From the NCBI GenBank assembly GCA_002254405.1, contig NJDH01000018.1, positions 1 through 16,268 of the forward strand: DNA of 16,268 nucleotides, in the 5' to 3' direction. The notes beneath the pieces are model-generated. The model saw nothing but the letters and a program-made list of their open reading frames with translations. It searched no databases and had not been told where the DNA came from. Positions 14,875 through 16,268 of this stretch are shown piece after piece. Both the position numbers and the translations under genes were made by a program. Position 1 is the stretch's first letter, and every line of letters begins with the position of its first letter. This DNA is from Candidatus Altarchaeales archaeon ex4484_96. GTDB taxonomy: Archaea > Altiarchaeota > Altiarchaeia > IMC4 > QMZM01.

Positions 14875-15204
14875 ATGGACACTGACATCATATTGCCGGG
14901 TGCAATCCTCATAATGATTATAATATTCATGGTGCCTTTTGTGAGAAAAAAATACATTGACGTGAAACAGGGGTACCCGCCAGAAGACGAACGCAGCAAA
15001 TGCATTCTGACGCTGGCATCAGCAAGAGCCTTCACATTATCCATATGGTGGATGCTCGCCCTCATGTAGTACAGCGATTACGCAATAGAAAGCAACCGGC
15101 CCCAGCTAATACCCCGACACGTTGCGGCAGCAGGAATCGTGGGTATGGCACTATTATTCGCACTAAGCTACCTATACACCAACTGGAGAGGTGACGTTCA
15201 ATGA
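14875..15204 (+). CDS. Small membrane protein with in-frame amber codon (UAG at 15067-15069)
   Basis: The frame from the ATG at 14875 (earlier ATGs at 14833 and 14873 region lie in or at the operator) encodes 64 residues, meets TAG, and continues for 44 more sensible residues, ending at TGA 15202-15204 in an ATGA overlap with the next gene. Segments: a membrane helix (residues 4-20), a DER loop (PPEDERSKCILTLASARAF, about 40-58), a helix through SIWWMLALM, the amber, a YSDYAIES segment and a last helix (VAAAGIVGMALLFALSYLY). The DER loop and the position of the amber against a Trp in the neighbouring DUF2178-like protein suggest paralogues. Three readings are possible: a TGG-to-TAG nonsense mutation, pyrrolysine or other UAG decoding, or a sequencing error. 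Function unknown; probably a membrane protein regulated with the following genes. Confidence 0.65.
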
Positions 15205-15581
15205 AACAAAGCACTAAAATGCATGCTGTGAGATCGGTGATGGCTGCTATGATAATAGGTTTGCTCGCATGGAAAGGGCCAACCCCAGAAACCATAAGCA
15301 TAGGAATAAACATAATATTAATCATTGCATTAATCACCTACATGAGAGCCAAATACCCCGAGAGATACATGAAAGACGAGAGAACCGATAAATTAGCGGC
15401 ACACGCCGCCTCATGGTCGTGGATGATAACCTTTATCACAGTAACAATACTGTTTTGGATAGACTACGTCAAATACATCGAGTTCACAGCAACCCAGATA
15501 ATAAACATAATCTTCTGGCTCATGCTATTTAGCATAATGATAACCAGATGGATTATCCACAGCAAAGGCGATATCAAGTGA
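15201..15581 (+). CDS. DUF2178-like four-helix membrane protein
   Basis: 126 residues. A strong ribosome site, GGAGAGGTGA at about 15183-15192, precedes the ATG, which overlaps the previous stop. Four hydrophobic segments are visible, near residues 11-23, 31-47, 73-90 and 98-117, with a charged DERTDK loop between the second and third (near 60), which is the hallmark of the DUF2178-type family as I recall it. These proteins have no known activity and often sit beside a small XRE-type regulator, as here: the regulator's GTG start overlaps this stop as GTGA. The set may be a membrane sensor plus transcription factor, or a regulator controlling its membrane partner; the sequence does not decide this. 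Confidence 0.7.
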   Translation: MKQSTKMHAVRSVMAAMIIGLLAWKGPTPETISIGINIILIIALITYMRAKYPERYMKDERTDKLAAHAASWSWMITFITVTILFWIDYVKYIEFTATQIINIIFWLMLFSIMITRWIIHSKGDIK

Positions 15582-15769
15582 AAACCCGCATCAAAGAATA
15601 CCGGGCCAGAATTAATATAACACAAGAGGAGCTGGCTAAAAAAGTCAACGTCAGAAGAGAAACCATAGTATTTCTGGAGAAAGGAAAATACAATCCATCC
15701 CTCAAGCTCGCATATGATGTGGCTAAAGCACTAAACACCTCAATAGATAAACTATTTATCTTCGATTAA
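15578..15769 (+). CDS. Small XRE/HTH_3-family transcriptional regulator
   Basis: 63 residues from GTG at 15578-15580; the ATG at 15548 would add ten residues not usual in this conserved family, which begins MKTRIKEYRA. The helix-turn-helix covers residues about 12-45 (ITQEELAKKVNVRRETIVFLEKG) and the last helix ends with IDKLF. Size and sequence fit the YozG-like one-domain regulators, which bind palindromic sites as dimers. Its gene overlaps the DUF2178-like gene by 4 nt (GTGA), so it is the last gene of a three-gene operon. Palindromes next to TATA boxes at 14844-14862 and 15789-15805 are candidate targets; autorepression is likely but inferred. Confidence 0.85.
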   Translation: MKTRIKEYRARINITQEELAKKVNVRRETIVFLEKGKYNPSLKLAYDVAKALNTSIDKLFIFD

Positions 15770-15773
15770 TAAT

Positions 15774-15805
15774 ATAAAGTATAAATAGCTGATTCAAATA
15801 ATCAG
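15774..15805 (+). promoter_or_regulatory. Second TATA box with adjoining palindrome
   Basis: AATATAAAGTATAAATAG (about 15771-15788) contains a TATA element and is followed by CTGATT (15789-15794) and AATCAG (15800-15805), a perfect 6-bp inverted repeat with a 5-nt spacer. The arrangement is the same as at 14836-14862, but the half-site sequence differs. It would control the broken gene that follows. Confidence 0.5.
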
Positions 15806-15813
15806 TTAATGGA

Positions 15814-16268
15814 ATGGACATAGCAAACAAAAACATAAAAGAATACCAAGATATAATAAAAATACCTGTGAGCATATACCTGCTCTGGCGTTGATAAACA
15901 ACATAATCGGGTCCACGATACTGCTAACCTTAACAGACGAAGACATTATCATATAACAGGATTAACCTCCTTGGGAATAACAGTATTGATAGGGATAATA
16001 GTATCATTAATGGCTGGATGGCGAGCAGTGAAAAACTACAATGGAACAGTAACAAACGCCGCCGTCTCAGGTCTTTTCACAGGAATAATATGTGGGTTGG
16101 TGATTCCATTAATAAACCTCGTATTCGGTTTAGCAATAGACATACTGCTTGGAACAATAATAGGCCCAGAATACCTGCTTGGCTTCATACTAGGTGGCTT
16201 ACTAGCAACAGTGATTACAACAACAGCAGGTATCTTCTTTGGGAGTGTGCTGGCAGTAATAGGGGGAT
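15814..16268 (+). pseudogene. Membrane protein gene broken by two frameshifts, running off the right edge
   Basis: The ATG at 15814 gives 26 codons ending at TGA 15892-15894. A membrane-like frame continues one base earlier from about 15879 (PALALINNIIGSTILLTL) to TAA 15954-15956, and a third frame from about 15953 stays open to the window end, encoding glycine-rich helices (ITGLTSLGITVLIGIIVSL, then MAGWRAVKNYNG, then several more segments). Both joins need one extra base, so two single-base losses fit a decayed gene or assembly errors. The last frame could also be translated alone from TTG 15971 or ATG 16010. I recognise no family with confidence; the glycine-rich multi-helix pattern suggests a small integral membrane protein. 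No other gene is seen between 15770 and the end. Confidence 0.55.

Noticed and set aside
15814..15960. Programmed frameshifting in the right-edge gene
   Set aside because: Neither join has a slippery heptamer or a downstream stem that I can see, and two shifts in 80 nt are better explained by base loss.
1..16268. tRNA, rRNA, CRISPR array, insertion sequence or attachment site
   Set aside because: Intergenic gaps are mostly under 100 nt and show no cloverleaf, repeated spacer pattern, transposase motif or flanking direct repeat.

Overview
The window looks like a chromosomal segment of an archaeon, probably uncultivated and on the euryarchaeal side; I cannot resolve the lineage. Evidence: a hypusine-type aIF5A, a geranylgeranyl reductase paired with a ferredoxin (archaeal ether-lipid saturation), a GatC-like protein, a stand-alone ACT protein coupled to a short homoserine dehydrogenase, TATA boxes roughly 25-35 nt upstream of starts, short or absent leaders, T-rich terminators, and heavy use of ATA, AGA/AGG and GGG codons. 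No rRNA, tRNA, CRISPR array or transposase is visible.

Layout. (1) 1-1602, minus strand: the two subunits of an NfnAB/SudAB-type ferredoxin:NAD(P) oxidoreductase, the large one cut by the left edge. (2) 1617-3983, plus: a divergent promoter, then class I fructose-1,6-bisphosphatase and a class II-type aldolase, plus a small unknown protein. (3) 4001-5849: a KefB-like cation/proton antiporter with an RCK domain. (4) 5845-7504: ferredoxin, geranylgeranyl reductase, GatC-like protein. (5) 7539-9264: GlmU-like sugar nucleotidylyltransferase/acyltransferase overlapping a BofA-domain membrane protein. (6) 9211-11707, minus: aIF5A followed by a 700-residue surface protein (VCBS-like repeats, TPR-like repeats, C-terminal anchor), convergent with and overlapping block 5. 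(7) 11765-13211, plus: a secreted LpqC-like esterase lipoprotein and a dCMP deaminase. (8) 13298-14790: ACT regulator and homoserine dehydrogenase with ATGA overlap. (9) 14836-16268: an AT-rich accessory stretch of small membrane proteins with an XRE-type regulator, including one gene with an in-frame amber codon and one broken by two frameshifts.

How the genes work together. Blocks 1 and 2 link redox balancing (reduced ferredoxin, NADH, NADPH) to gluconeogenesis (triose phosphates to fructose 1,6-bisphosphate to fructose 6-phosphate), which feeds the sugar-nucleotide enzyme of block 5. Block 4 is a self-contained lipid-hydrogenation unit. Block 8 makes homoserine under probable ACT-mediated feedback.

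Most worth a second look: block 9, where the membrane gene at 14875-15204 continues in frame through a UAG codon and ends in an ATGA overlap with the next gene, and where two TATA boxes are each followed by a palindrome of the same geometry; the class I FBPase/class II aldolase pair, separated by one in-frame UAG; and the large VCBS-TPR surface protein.
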